Of a DNA stretch of 64,000 nt, positions 49,277 through 57,750 are shown piece after piece. The translations under genes were made by a program, and so were the position numbers. Below the pieces are notes generated by a model. The model did no database searches. It was given only the letters and a program-made list of their open reading frames with translations, and had not been told where the DNA came from. The DNA is taken from positions 1-64,000 of the forward strand of contig VBDX01000127.1 in NCBI GenBank assembly GCA_005881885.1, read 5' to 3'. Positions within the stretch are counted from its first letter, which is position 1. Each line of letters starts with the position of its first letter. Source of the DNA: Chloroflexota bacterium (GTDB lineage Bacteria; Chloroflexota; Limnocylindria; P2-11E).

Positions 49277-49891
49277 CTAGTCGGGCTTGGCGGTTTCCTC
49301 TGTCGCGGACAATCCCAGCTCCGTAAAGCGCTCCTTCGCGACCTGCTCGGCCTGATCCCACCATCGCGCCAGGCGTTCCTCCTGGTCGAACAGCCGGAGA
49401 GCGAGCTGCTCCTCGAAGGCGGTGAGCTCATTCATGAGCCGCTCGCGGAACCGCTCCTCTTCCTCGGCGAGGTAGTGCTGGACCCGCTCGCGCTCTTCGA
49501 CCTTCCAGGCTTCGAGGCGCGTAGCCTCGGCTTTTCGCTGCTCCTTGAGCTGCGCCAGCATCAGATCGAGGCCCGCGACGAGCCGGCGCTGCTGATCCGC
49601 GAGCCATAGATCCACGCGGCGGTCCGTCTGCGCAACCGCGCGGTCGAGACCCTCGCTCCACGCGCCGCGTGCCAGCGCAACGACCGGCGCGTCTTCCGTT
49701 CTGAGCTCCGGAGCGCGCGGCATCTCCTCGACCGCAACATCGTCCGCGCCGGCCTCCGCTCCCTGATACTCGAGGGAATCGGCCAAGGCGTCGGCGATCT
49801 CGGGCGTCACCTCCGACTGGTGCCAGAAGTCCGCGCGTGGCCCCAGCCGAAGGCGAAGGGGCGTCGGGTCGGGCTCGGATCTGAACGTCAT
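49277..49891 (-). CDS. coiled-coil hypothetical protein (204 aa)
   Basis: The first 90 residues are acidic and low-complexity (AEAGADDVAVEEMPRAPELRTEDAP). From about residue 95 a long heptad-rich helix runs to the end: LVAGLDLMLAQLKEQRKAEATRLEAWKVEERERVQHYLAEEEERFRE and later FEEQLALRLFDQEERLARWWDQAEQ. AGGAGG lies 7 bases before the ATG, one of the best SD sequences here, implying strong translation. No family recognised; a structural or scaffold role is a guess. Confidence 0.7.
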   Translation of the reverse strand: MTFRSEPDPTPLRLRLGPRADFWHQSEVTPEIADALADSLEYQGAEAGADDVAVEEMPRAPELRTEDAPVVALARGAWSEGLDRAVAQTDRRVDLWLADQQRRLVAGLDLMLAQLKEQRKAEATRLEAWKVEERERVQHYLAEEEERFRERLMNELTAFEEQLALRLFDQEERLARWWDQAEQVAKERFTELGLSATEETAKPD

Positions 49892-49942
49892 CTCGTGCCT
49901 CCTAGGTTCTCGTAGGAGGTTTACACGCGAGGGCCGGGCCGC

Positions 49943-50482
49943 TTATCCCTCGAACGGGGGGGATATCTCGCGCCGGCGGTAGCACCCCGGCTCGTGGTCA
50001 TTGCGCATGCCCACGGCCTGCATGAACGACTCGACGATGGTCGGGCCGACGAATCCGAACCCGCGCTTCCGGAGATCCTTGGAGAGCGCGACCTTGTCAT
50101 CGAATGCCCACACGTAGCGATCGAACGAACCGAACTCGCGACGCACCTGGCCGAACGCCTTCGCATTCGCGATCGCTGCGTCGATCTTGGCGCGATTGCG
50201 GATGATGGACTCGTCCGTCATGAGCCGCGCGGCCTCGCGCGCTCCGAATCGCGCGACCTTGACTGGGTCGAAGCGAGCGAATGCCCGCCGGAACGCCGCA
50301 CGCTTTCGGAGAATCGTTTCCCACGAGAGCCCGGCTTGCATGCCTTCGAGAATGAGAAATTCAAACAGTCGTCGATCGCGGTGCTGGGGCACGCCCCACT
50401 CGCGATCGTGATACGAGAGCAGCGGCTCCCGCGATGCCCACGCGCAGCGTCGGCGCCGGCGCGCCGTCGCCGCTGCGACCAT
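49943..50482 (-). CDS. tag: DNA-3-methyladenine glycosylase I
   Basis: 179 residues. RCAWASREPLLSYHDREWGVPQHRDRRLFEFLILEGMQAGLSWETILRKR is the Tag signature, followed by ESIIRNRAKIDAAIANAKAF and KRGFGFVGPTIVESFMQAVGMRNDHEPGC with zinc-site residues. It removes 3-methyladenine from alkylated DNA. Translation starts inside the HAD gene's stop (TAATG). Confidence 0.95.
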   Translation of the reverse strand: MVAAATARRRRRCAWASREPLLSYHDREWGVPQHRDRRLFEFLILEGMQAGLSWETILRKRAAFRRAFARFDPVKVARFGAREAARLMTDESIIRNRAKIDAAIANAKAFGQVRREFGSFDRYVWAFDDKVALSKDLRKRGFGFVGPTIVESFMQAVGMRNDHEPGCYRRREISPPFEG

Positions 50483-51222
50483 TAGGCCCCGCCCCAGCGC
50501 TGAAGGAGCTCGGGGATCTCGGAGAGACGGATGATCTCCGCAGTCGGCACGGCGATCGACGACGGGAAACCGGATTCGTTCTTCCGCCACACGCCCCGCA
50601 TGCCGGCTTCGAGCGCGCCGGATACGTCGTCGACCATTCGATCGCCCACCATCACGCATTCATCCGGCAGCACCTCGAGTCTTCGCGCCATCTCCTCGAA
50701 CACCGTGTGGTGGGGCTTCGAATGCGGGAGGTCCGAGGTGTAGGCGATCGCGTCGATCAGAGCGGCGAGTCCGTGCGTCGCGAGGTCGGCGTTGTGCCAG
50801 TCCGCGGCCCACCACGTGTTCGATAGAAGTCCGAGCCGGTAGCCGCGTTCACGCAGGAGGGTGAGCGTCGCGACCGCGTCCGGATCGACCGCCGACCAGC
50901 CAGCGATCGCCTTCGCGTAGCCGTCCATCGCGCCGAGCAGCTCAGCGCCGCTGACCGGCACGCCGAGCCGATCGAAGGCCGCTCGCACGAGGCCGGTGGG
51001 CGGCCCGCTCCATCGTTCGGTGTCGACCCGTTTCCAGTGCTCGCGCTCGGCCTCGCGCATCGCCATCACGTACGCATCCCGTGCCGGCCACCGACGATCG
51101 GCGAACTGCGTGACGAGGTGATCGTACGAAGCCGCCCACTTCGCATCGGCGCCGGTGTCCCAGTCCGACCAGTGAACGAGCGTCCCACCGAGGTCGAAGA
51201 TGACGCCGCGCGGGATCGCCAT
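50482..51222 (-). CDS. HAD superfamily hydrolase
   Basis: 246 residues. Motif I is degenerate (VIFDLGGTLVHW: DLGGT instead of DxDGT), motif II YRLGLLSNTWW, motif III KPHHTVFEEM, motif IV VMVGDRMVDDVSGALEAGMRGVW. The second Asp of motif I is replaced by Gly, as in several phosphatase-like subgroups that use DxGGT. First gene of a two-gene operon with tag. Confidence 0.88.
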   Translation of the reverse strand: MAIPRGVIFDLGGTLVHWSDWDTGADAKWAASYDHLVTQFADRRWPARDAYVMAMREAEREHWKRVDTERWSGPPTGLVRAAFDRLGVPVSGAELLGAMDGYAKAIAGWSAVDPDAVATLTLLRERGYRLGLLSNTWWAADWHNADLATHGLAALIDAIAYTSDLPHSKPHHTVFEEMARRLEVLPDECVMVGDRMVDDVSGALEAGMRGVWRKNESGFPSSIAVPTAEIIRLSEIPELLQRWGGA

Positions 51223-51230
51223 GCCGCATC

Positions 51231-51236
51231 ACGATA
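51231..51236 (-). promoter_or_regulatory. -10-like element TATCGT of the HAD-tag operon
   Basis: TATCGT on the minus strand ends 8 bases before ATG 51222. Confidence 0.45.
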
Positions 51237-51263
51237 GGGAAGGCGGCACACGCACGAAAAGCG

Positions 51264-51269
51264 CATCCT
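51264..51269 (+). promoter_or_regulatory. -10-like element CATCCT of the SDH protease gene
   Basis: CATCCT ends 6 bases before GTG 51276; weaker match than its neighbours. Confidence 0.3.
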
Positions 51270-51275
51270 GTCCAC

Positions 51276-52136
51276 GTGCCGGATCTTTCCTGGCTCCTCT
51301 GGCTCTTCATCCTCGCCCAGTTCTTCGTTCCCCTGTACCAGAAGCAGATGCTCGCTCTTCAGAGGAACCGGAAGTTCCACGCATTCGAGCAGCGCCGGCG
51401 GACGCGACTCATCACGATGATCCATCGCCAAGAGACGATGAGCTTTCTGGGGTTTCCGATCGCGCGCTACATCGACATCGAGGATTCCGAGCAGGTGCTC
51501 CGCGCGATACGGCTCACCCCGCCGGACATGCCGATCGACCTGATCATTCACACGCCCGGAGGACTCGTCCTCGCTGCGGAGCAGATCGCGTTCGCGCTGA
51601 AGCGCCATAAGGGAAAGGTGACCGTTTTCGTGCCGCATTACGCGATGTCGGGCGGAGCGCTCATCGCTCTCGCAGGCGACGAGATCGTCATGGATCCCAA
51701 CGCCGTGCTTGGCCCGGTCGATCCGCAACTTGGCACCCAGCAGGCGGCGTTTCCCGCGGCGTCGGTCCTGAAGGCGCTCGCCCAGCCGAACCCAAATCGC
51801 GACGATCAGACGCTCATCCTCGGCGACCTGGCCGAGAAGGCGTTACGCCAGGTCAAGGCGACGACGAAGCGACTGCTGCTCGAGCATCACTCCGAAGCCG
51901 ACGCCGAGCGGATAGCGACGAAGCTCGCCTCCGGAGAGTGGACCCACGACTACGCGCTCGACGTAGAGGAGCTGCGCGCGCTGGGCGTCGCCGTTCAGGA
52001 GCAGATGCCGCGCGAGGTCTACGAGCTCATGGACCTCTTTCCGCAGACGAGCCAGCGGCGCCCGGGCGTCGAGTTCATCCCGCTCCCGTACGCGCCGGCG
52101 CCGCCTCCGCTGCCGCGTAAGACCGAGAACCCCTGA
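51276..52136 (+). CDS. SDH (SppA/ClpP-like) family membrane-anchored serine protease
   Basis: 286 residues. One N-terminal membrane helix (LSWLLWLFILAQFFVPLYQ), then the ClpP-crotonase fold: PIDLIIHTPGGLVLAAEQIAFALKRHKGKVTVFVPHYAMSGGALIALAGDEIVMDPNAVLGPVDPQLG, where Ser in AMSGG is the nucleophile. This is the SDH proteinase family (PF01972 type). The tail is Pro-rich. It ends one base before the convergent molybdenum-hydroxylase gene. Confidence 0.87.
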   Translation: MPDLSWLLWLFILAQFFVPLYQKQMLALQRNRKFHAFEQRRRTRLITMIHRQETMSFLGFPIARYIDIEDSEQVLRAIRLTPPDMPIDLIIHTPGGLVLAAEQIAFALKRHKGKVTVFVPHYAMSGGALIALAGDEIVMDPNAVLGPVDPQLGTQQAAFPAASVLKALAQPNPNRDDQTLILGDLAEKALRQVKATTKRLLLEHHSEADAERIATKLASGEWTHDYALDVEELRALGVAVQEQMPREVYELMDLFPQTSQRRPGVEFIPLPYAPAPPPLPRKTENP

Positions 52137-52137
52137 C

Positions 52138-54126
52138 CTAACTCGCCGTCGCGTTTCGTACGCGGTCGCGCGTGAGCGGAAGCTGCCGCAGGCGAGCGCC
52201 GCACGCCGCGAAGACCGCGTTCGCGATCGCCGCCGCGGTCGGCACGGCGCCGGGCTCGCCGACGCCCGTCGGTGGTGCGCTTGCGTCGCCCTCGACCAGC
52301 ACCTCGATCGATGCGGGCGCATCGTTGAAGGTCGCGATGGGGTAGGCGTCCCAGCCGGTAGTTGTGACGCGGCCGTCGCGGTGGCGTAGCTCCTCGAGAA
52401 GCGTCCACGAGGCGGATTGCTGGATGCCGCCCTCGATCTGGTTGCGGACGCCGTCGGGATTGATGGTCTGGCCTGGATCCACGACGCACCACACGTTGAG
52501 CAAGCGGACCTGCCCCGAGGCTGTGACCTCGACCTCCGCGACCTGAGCGACGTAGGTGTCGTGATAAACGGTGCACGCGATCCCGCGACCGTGGCGCGGC
52601 GGCAGCGTCCCCCCGCTCAAGCCACTGCGCTCGGCGACGCGCTCGACGACCCGCCGGAAGCGCGGATCCTCAATATGCCGCAGACGGAACGCGAGCGGCT
52701 CCTGGCCCGATGCGGCCGCGAGCTCGTCCATGAACGATTCGATCGCGAAGACGTTCTCCGCGGCCGCGAGCGATCGGAAGTTCGCCGTCCGCAGGCGCGT
52801 CGGTTCCAGATGCAGGGTCACCTTCGCCGCGAACGGTCCGTAGGGCGGGATCGCGTTGCGCCCGGAGGTGACCGACAGGACCTGCGGGTCCAGGCCGGCC
52901 GCCGTGTGCACGTTGGTGTGCTCGTCGTAGTTCCAGGCAAGGATGTGGCCCTCCGGATCAAGTCCAGCGGTCACCTCGAGCAGCGCCTCGGGCCGGGACG
53001 GCGACCAGGCGAATTCCTCCTCGCGCGTCCACTGCAAGAGGACGGGCCGCCCGGCGCCCTTGGAGAGGATCGCGGCTTCGATCGCCGCATCGCCAAGGGT
53101 GTTGCGCCCGTACGAGCCGCTCGTGATCTGCGGCAGCACGCGGACCTTGTCTTCGGGCAGCCCCAGGGTCTTCGCGACCTGCTCCCGAACGCCGAACGGC
53201 CGGTGCGTGCCTACATACATCGTCGCGCCATCCGGTCGCACATCCGCGACCGCCGCGCTCGGACCGATCGGTGCATTCGCGATCGGAGGCAGGACGTACG
53301 TTTGCGCGAGTCGAAGAGATGCGCGCGCGAGTGCCCGGTCGACGCCGGCGTCGGACCGCATCGGCACGTCGGCGCTCGGCCCCTCGACCGGGACAAGATG
53401 CCACTCCACCTCGACCGCCCCGGCGGCGGCGCGGGCCTGCTCTTCGCGCTCCGCCACGACGCCGACGACATCGCCTTCGCGGACGACGGCGACGACGCCC
53501 GGCATCTTTCGCGCGGCCTCGTCGTTCAGCGAGCGCAGCTTCGCGCCGCGACCGGGCGGGCGGACCATCGCTCCCCGCAGCATGCCCGGAAGACGGACGT
53601 CCGCGACGAACGTCGCGCGGCCGGTGACGATGTCGCGGGCTTCGAGCCGGGGCATCGGCTGACCCGCGTAGCGCCGGCGCGAGTCGGGCATAAGCGGCAG
53701 CTCGTCGGGTATGGGCCCGGTGAGCGGCGTACCGTCCAGAAGCTCGACGTACGGGATCCGCCGGTCGCCACGGTCGACGACCGCGCCGCGGTCGGTGTCG
53801 AGCCGGTCGACGGGTACGCGAAGCTTCGCGCTGGCGCGCTCGAGCAGCTGCCGGCGCGCGAACGCCGCGGCATTGCGTAGGCGCGGCGTCTCCTGTGCGA
53901 CGGAGTGGCTTCCGAAAGTCCCGAAATCGAAGGGCACCTGCGCCGTGTCGCCGAGCACGACGTGCACGCGTTCGATAGGCAGGTCGAGCTCGTCCGCGAC
54001 GAGCTGGGCGAACGCCGTCCTGATCCCCTGTCCGAAGTCGATCTTGCCCGAGAGCGCCGTCACGGTGCCGTCGCGCTCGAGACGGATGCGCTGCTCGAGC
54101 CGCTCAGGATCCTTCCGATCCCACAT
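52138..54126 (-). CDS. molybdenum hydroxylase large subunit (NicB/IorB-like, no FAD partner)
   Basis: 662 residues of the xanthine-dehydrogenase-like molybdopterin family. IDFGQGIRTAFAQLVADELDLP near the start, PRLEARDIVTGRATFVADVRLPGML, ITSGSYGRNTLGDAAIEAA in place of GGGFG, and the catalytic Glu in TGVGEPGAVPTAAA. GSYG and the absence of a medium FAD gene match two-subunit hydroxylases that pass electrons to cytochromes (nicotinate, isoquinoline). It overlaps the 2Fe-2S gene by ATGA. The substrate may be an N-heterocycle; the hutH neighbour suggests an imidazole. Confidence 0.9.
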   Translation of the reverse strand: MWDRKDPERLEQRIRLERDGTVTALSGKIDFGQGIRTAFAQLVADELDLPIERVHVVLGDTAQVPFDFGTFGSHSVAQETPRLRNAAAFARRQLLERASAKLRVPVDRLDTDRGAVVDRGDRRIPYVELLDGTPLTGPIPDELPLMPDSRRRYAGQPMPRLEARDIVTGRATFVADVRLPGMLRGAMVRPPGRGAKLRSLNDEAARKMPGVVAVVREGDVVGVVAEREEQARAAAGAVEVEWHLVPVEGPSADVPMRSDAGVDRALARASLRLAQTYVLPPIANAPIGPSAAVADVRPDGATMYVGTHRPFGVREQVAKTLGLPEDKVRVLPQITSGSYGRNTLGDAAIEAAILSKGAGRPVLLQWTREEEFAWSPSRPEALLEVTAGLDPEGHILAWNYDEHTNVHTAAGLDPQVLSVTSGRNAIPPYGPFAAKVTLHLEPTRLRTANFRSLAAAENVFAIESFMDELAAASGQEPLAFRLRHIEDPRFRRVVERVAERSGLSGGTLPPRHGRGIACTVYHDTYVAQVAEVEVTASGQVRLLNVWCVVDPGQTINPDGVRNQIEGGIQQSASWTLLEELRHRDGRVTTTGWDAYPIATFNDAPASIEVLVEGDASAPPTGVGEPGAVPTAAAIANAVFAACGARLRQLPLTRDRVRNATAS

Positions 54127-54578
54127 CAGGACGCCGCTCTCTTCACGGCGCGAATGGCCCGTCCGTACACGCCGCATCTGCAGAGGTTGCCCGCGAGGGC
54201 GTCGCGGATGGCGACCTCGTCGGGGGCGCGATCGCGCGCGAGGAGGGCGGCGGCGGAGATGAGCATCCCGCTCGTGCAGTAGCCGCATTGCATCGCGTCC
54301 TCTTCGACGAAGGCGCGTTGCACCGGATGCAGCTCTTCGCCGCGCGCGAGACCTTCGACCGTGGTGATCTCCATGCGCGCGGCCTGATCCGCCGTGAGCA
54401 GGCAGGACGCCACGGCCCTCTCATCGGCGATCACGAAGCATGCCCCGCATTGACCACGGCCGCAGCCGAACCGCGTGCCGGTGAGCGCGAGGTCGTCGCG
54501 CAGCACGGAGAGGAGCGTCGCGTTCGGCGGGATATCGACGTCTCGCCGCGCGCCGTTGACCGTGAGGGTGAGCTTCAC
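54126..54578 (-). CDS. (2Fe-2S) small subunit of the molybdenum hydroxylase (NicA/IorA-like)
   Basis: 150 residues. [18 protein letters not shown] holds the ferredoxin-type cluster, [10 protein letters not shown] and [13 protein letters not shown] the second. The last motif has CRCG rather than CRCT, as in IorA/NicA-like subunits. GTG 54578 overlaps the hutH stop by GTGA, placing this hydroxylase under translational coupling to hutH. Confidence 0.92.
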   Translation of the reverse strand: MKLTLTVNGARRDVDIPPNATLLSVLRDDLALTGTRFGCGRGQCGACFVIADERAVASCLLTADQAARMEITTVEGLARGEELHPVQRAFVEEDAMQCGYCTSGMLISAAALLARDRAPDEVAIRDALAGNLCRCGVYGRAIRAVKRAAS

Positions 54579-56104
54579 AAGAGCTCGGGAAGCCGCATTC
54601 GGACGGCGGCGATCAGGACCTCGCGGGCGATGGCGTCCGCCATCGCGCCGATCTCCGCGGAGAGTGAGCGGTCCTCGTCCACTTGGGCCGAACGTTCCCG
54701 GACGACGCGCCGCGCTTCCTCGACGCCCGGGCCGGTCCTGGCCTCGAGCAAGTCGAGCCCCTGTGCCGCGCAGAGGGCCTCGATCGCGAGGACCTCCCGC
54801 GTGTTGCGCACGACGTCGACGAGCTTGTGAGCGGCGTGCACGCCCATGCTCACGTGGTCCTCCATCCCTGCCGACGTGGGGAGCGATTCGACCGACGCGG
54901 GGAAGGAACGCAGGCGGTTCTCGGTCACCAGCGCGGCGGCGGTGTACTGCGCGACCATAAACCCTGAGTTCGTCCCGGGATCGCGTGTGAGGAACGGTGG
55001 CAGGCCGCTCGTGTGGCCGTTGGTCATCCGATCGACGCGCGCTTCGCTGATGTCCGCGAGCTCTGCGACCGCGATCGTCGCGAGGTCGAGCGCGATGGCG
55101 ACCGGCTGGCCGTGGAAGTTCCCGCCGCTCACGACGCGGTTGTCCTCGGCGAAGACGATCGGATTGTCGGTGACCGCATTGATCTCGATCTCGAGGACAC
55201 GCCGCGTGTAGGCGATGGCATCCCGCGACGCGCCATGGACCTGCGGCATGCAGCGGATCGAATAAGGATCCTGCACACGCAGGTCGCCGACGCGATGCGA
55301 CGCGACGTTTGGGCTTGCGGCCATGAGGGACCGAAGGTTCGCCGCGACGGCCTGCTGGCCGGGATGCGGGCGCGTCGCGTGCAGCTCGGCGTCCCAGGCG
55401 CGATCGGTCGATCGAAGGGCCTCAGCCGACATCGCGCCGACGATGTCCGCGGTGGTCGCGAGCACCTCGGCGTCGTGCAGCGCGAGGCAGCCGATCGCGG
55501 TCATCACCTGCGTTCCATTGATCAGCGACACGCCCTCTTTCGGCGCGAGCTCGATCGGCTTGAGCCCGGCCGCCTTGAGCGACTCCGCTCCCGGGCGGCG
55601 CTTCCCTTCGGCCACCGTTTCGCCTTCGCCGATCAGCACCAGCGCGGCGTGCGCGAGCGGGGCGAGGTCGCCGGACGCTCCGACGCTCCCGTGTCGCGGG
55701 ATGACCGGATGGACCCGCCGATTCAGCATGTCGCAAAGCAAGTTGACCACGTCTGTTCGCACGCCGGAATGTCCGGCCGCGAGCGTATTCGCGCGGAGCA
55801 GCAGGACCGCGCGCACCACGTCTTCGGGAAGCGCGGGGCCGACGCCCACCGCGTGGCTTCGCACGAGGTTACGCTGCAAAGCGCGCAGATCCCCGTGCGC
55901 CACGCGCACAGCCGCAAGATCGCCGAAACCGGTGTTCACGCCGTAGACGGGATCGTCACCCTCGGCGATCTGCGCGACCACCTTGGCCGCCTGCTGTACC
56001 TGACGCTCCGCGGCGCGATCGAGGCCTACCGCGACGTCGCGGCGCGCGACCGCGACGACGTCCGCGATCGAGAGATCGTGCCCGGTGAGGCGGAGGGTCG
56101 CTAT
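54575..56104 (-). CDS. hutH: histidine ammonia-lyase with apparent ATA start
   Basis: 509 residues. The MIO cofactor triad is A143-S144-G145 in HGSVGASGDLAPLAH; Tyr54 (DPVYGVNTGFG) and His84 (NLVRSHAVGVG, Ser-His rather than the Phe-Leu of PAL) indicate histidine as substrate. Numbering is within one residue of the Pseudomonas enzyme only if translation starts at ATA 56104. That codon overlaps the carbonic-anhydrase TAG by 4 bases, like every other junction of this operon. No ATG, GTG or TTG exists between upstream junk and residue 42; CTG 56125 is the alternative. Confidence 0.92.
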   Translation of the reverse strand: MATLRLTGHDLSIADVVAVARRDVAVGLDRAAERQVQQAAKVVAQIAEGDDPVYGVNTGFGDLAAVRVAHGDLRALQRNLVRSHAVGVGPALPEDVVRAVLLLRANTLAAGHSGVRTDVVNLLCDMLNRRVHPVIPRHGSVGASGDLAPLAHAALVLIGEGETVAEGKRRPGAESLKAAGLKPIELAPKEGVSLINGTQVMTAIGCLALHDAEVLATTADIVGAMSAEALRSTDRAWDAELHATRPHPGQQAVAANLRSLMAASPNVASHRVGDLRVQDPYSIRCMPQVHGASRDAIAYTRRVLEIEINAVTDNPIVFAEDNRVVSGGNFHGQPVAIALDLATIAVAELADISEARVDRMTNGHTSGLPPFLTRDPGTNSGFMVAQYTAAALVTENRLRSFPASVESLPTSAGMEDHVSMGVHAAHKLVDVVRNTREVLAIEALCAAQGLDLLEARTGPGVEEARRVVRERSAQVDEDRSLSAEIGAMADAIAREVLIAAVRMRLPELL

Positions 56105-56616
56105 TTCAGATTCTCGCGATACCAGCGGCTGAGTTCGGTGTAATGCTCGGCCGCTCGCACGGTCCACCGCGCATCGTCGGGGCGCACCTCGCGCACCACT
56201 TTCGCGGGGACGCCGAGCACCAGCGAACGTGCGGGCGGCGAGAACTTCTCCGGCAGGACGGCGCCCGCTCCCACGATCGTCTCCGCGCCGATGACGTTCC
56301 CACCCACCAGCACCGCCGCCTGCCCGATCAGGACGTTGCGGGCGATGACGCTCGAGTGCACGAGCGCGTTGTGCCCGATCGTGACGTCCGGACCCACCAA
56401 CGTTGGCTCGCCCTCGTCCGTGTGGATCGTCGAGTTGTCCTGGACGTTGGTGCGCTCGCCGATCACGATCCGATCCATGTCGCCGCGCAGGACCGTCCCG
56501 AACCACACCGACGCGCCACTTTGCACCGTCACGTCGCCGATGAGCACGGCCGTGGGGGCGACGAACGCATCGGGGGCGACCTTCGGCATCTTCCCGCGGT
56601 AGCCGTAAAGCGGCAC
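56101..56616 (-). CDS. gamma-carbonic anhydrase-like hexapeptide-repeat protein
   Basis: 171 residues of left-handed beta-helix hexapeptide repeats: VAPTAVLIGDVTVQSGASVWFGTVLRGDMDRIVIGERTNVQDNSTIHTDEG, then VTIGHNALVHSSVIARNVLIGQAAVLVGG, ending with a helix. His residues at DNSTIH and GHNALVH are zinc ligands of the CamH/YrdA group. First gene of the operon with hutH and the molybdenum hydroxylase. GTG 56616 follows TATTGT by 7 bases. Confidence 0.88.
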   Translation of the reverse strand: MPLYGYRGKMPKVAPDAFVAPTAVLIGDVTVQSGASVWFGTVLRGDMDRIVIGERTNVQDNSTIHTDEGEPTLVGPDVTIGHNALVHSSVIARNVLIGQAAVLVGGNVIGAETIVGAGAVLPEKFSPPARSLVLGVPAKVVREVRPDDARWTVRAAEHYTELSRWYRENLK

Positions 56617-56622
56617 GTCGGG

Positions 56623-56629
56623 AACAATA
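56623..56629. promoter_or_regulatory. bidirectional -10 element AACAATA between carbonic anhydrase and DAHP synthase
   Basis: The plus strand reads AACAAT (56623-56628), 6 bases before ATG 56635; the minus strand reads TATTGT (56629-56624), 7 bases before GTG 56616. One 7-bp element thus could drive both divergent genes, whose start codons are only 18 bases apart. Confidence 0.5.
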
Positions 56630-56634
56630 GTGCG

Positions 56635-57750
56635 ATGAAGACGCGCGACCTTCGGGTCACCGGCTATCGCCCGCTGGTCCCGCCGGCGATCATCCTCGAG
56701 GAGCTTGCCCTCTCCGAGAGCGGCTCGCGAGCGGTGGCCCGCTGGCGCGACGAGCTCGCACGCATTCTGGACCTCGACGACGGCCGCCTCATGGCGATCG
56801 TCGGCCCGTGCTCGATACACGATCCCGTGGCGGCCCTCGACTACGCGCGCCACCTGCGCGCGGTTGGCGACGAGCTTCGCGACGACCTCGTCGTGGTGAT
56901 GCGTGCGTACTTCATGAAGCCGCGCACCAGCGTCGGCTGGAAAGGTCTCGTCTCGGATCCCCGCCGGGACGGCTCGTTCCGGATCAACGACGGATTGCGA
57001 ATGACGCGCCGGCTTCTCCTGGACCTCGTTGAGATCGGCATCCCCGCCGCCTGCGAGTTCGTGGATCCTATCTCGCCGCAGTACACGAGCGACTTGGTCG
57101 CGTGGGCGGCGATCGGCGCGCGTACGACTGAAAGCCAGGTCCATCGCGAGCTCGCGTCCGGTCTCTCGATGCCCGTGGGATTCAAGAACGGGACCGATGG
57201 GAACGTCCAGGTCGCGATCGACGCCGTGCGCACGGCGCGCGAGCCACACAGTTTCATGGGGGTCACCGAACAGGGGCTTGCGGCGATAGTCGAGACCGGC
57301 GGGAATCCAAGCGCGCACGTCGTCCTACGCGGGGGCACGCCCGGTCCGAATCACGGACGCGAGAGCGTCGGCCGGGCTCTCGAAGCCCTGCGCTCGATCG
57401 GTCTGCCCGCCCACGTCGTCATCGATCTCTCGCACGGCAACAGCGGCCGCGATCACCGCCGCCAACAGACGGTCGCCCGCGACGTCGCGGCGCAGATCGC
57501 CGAGGGCGAGCGAGGGATAGTCGGGGTGATGGCCGAGAGCTTTCTCGTCGAGGGTCGTCAGGACGCCGAGGCCGAGCCGCTTGTCTACGGGCAGAGCATC
57601 ACCGACGCGTGCATCGGATGGGAGACGACCGTCGACGTTCTGCGAGACCTCGCGACAGCGGTCCGCGCTCGCCGCGTGGCGGTCTCTACCTCTGCCGCTC
57701 GATCAGGCGATACCCGAAGCCCCGCGCCGTCTCGATCGACACCTCGGTGA
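56635..57750 (+). CDS. aroG: 3-deoxy-7-phosphoheptulonate (DAHP) synthase, class I
   Basis: 371 residues, type I-alpha. MAIVGPCSIHDPVAALDYARHL, VVMRAYFMKPRTSVGWKGL, ACEFVDPISPQY, GARTTESQVHRELASGLSMPVGFKNGTDG, HVVIDLSHGNSGRDHRRQ and SFLVEGRQD are the PEP, metal and E4P sites. Catalyses the first step of aromatic amino acid synthesis. It could be an AroF, AroG or AroH paralogue. Its 3' end overlaps the convergent response regulator by 65 bases, and the last 20 residues are not conserved. Confidence 0.95.
   Translation: MKTRDLRVTGYRPLVPPAIILEELALSESGSRAVARWRDELARILDLDDGRLMAIVGPCSIHDPVAALDYARHLRAVGDELRDDLVVVMRAYFMKPRTSVGWKGLVSDPRRDGSFRINDGLRMTRRLLLDLVEIGIPAACEFVDPISPQYTSDLVAWAAIGARTTESQVHRELASGLSMPVGFKNGTDGNVQVAIDAVRTAREPHSFMGVTEQGLAAIVETGGNPSAHVVLRGGTPGPNHGRESVGRALEALRSIGLPAHVVIDLSHGNSGRDHRRQQTVARDVAAQIAEGERGIVGVMAESFLVEGRQDAEAEPLVYGQSITDACIGWETTVDVLRDLATAVRARRVAVSTSAARSGDTRSPAPSRSTPR

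Noticed and set aside
47574-49364. 596-codon minus-strand frame over the amidohydrolase gene
   Set aside because: Shadow frame; the plus-strand protein has metal-site motifs along its full length.
52417-53880. 487-codon plus-strand frame over the molybdenum hydroxylase gene
   Set aside because: Shadow of a conserved molybdopterin subunit; no recognisable motif.
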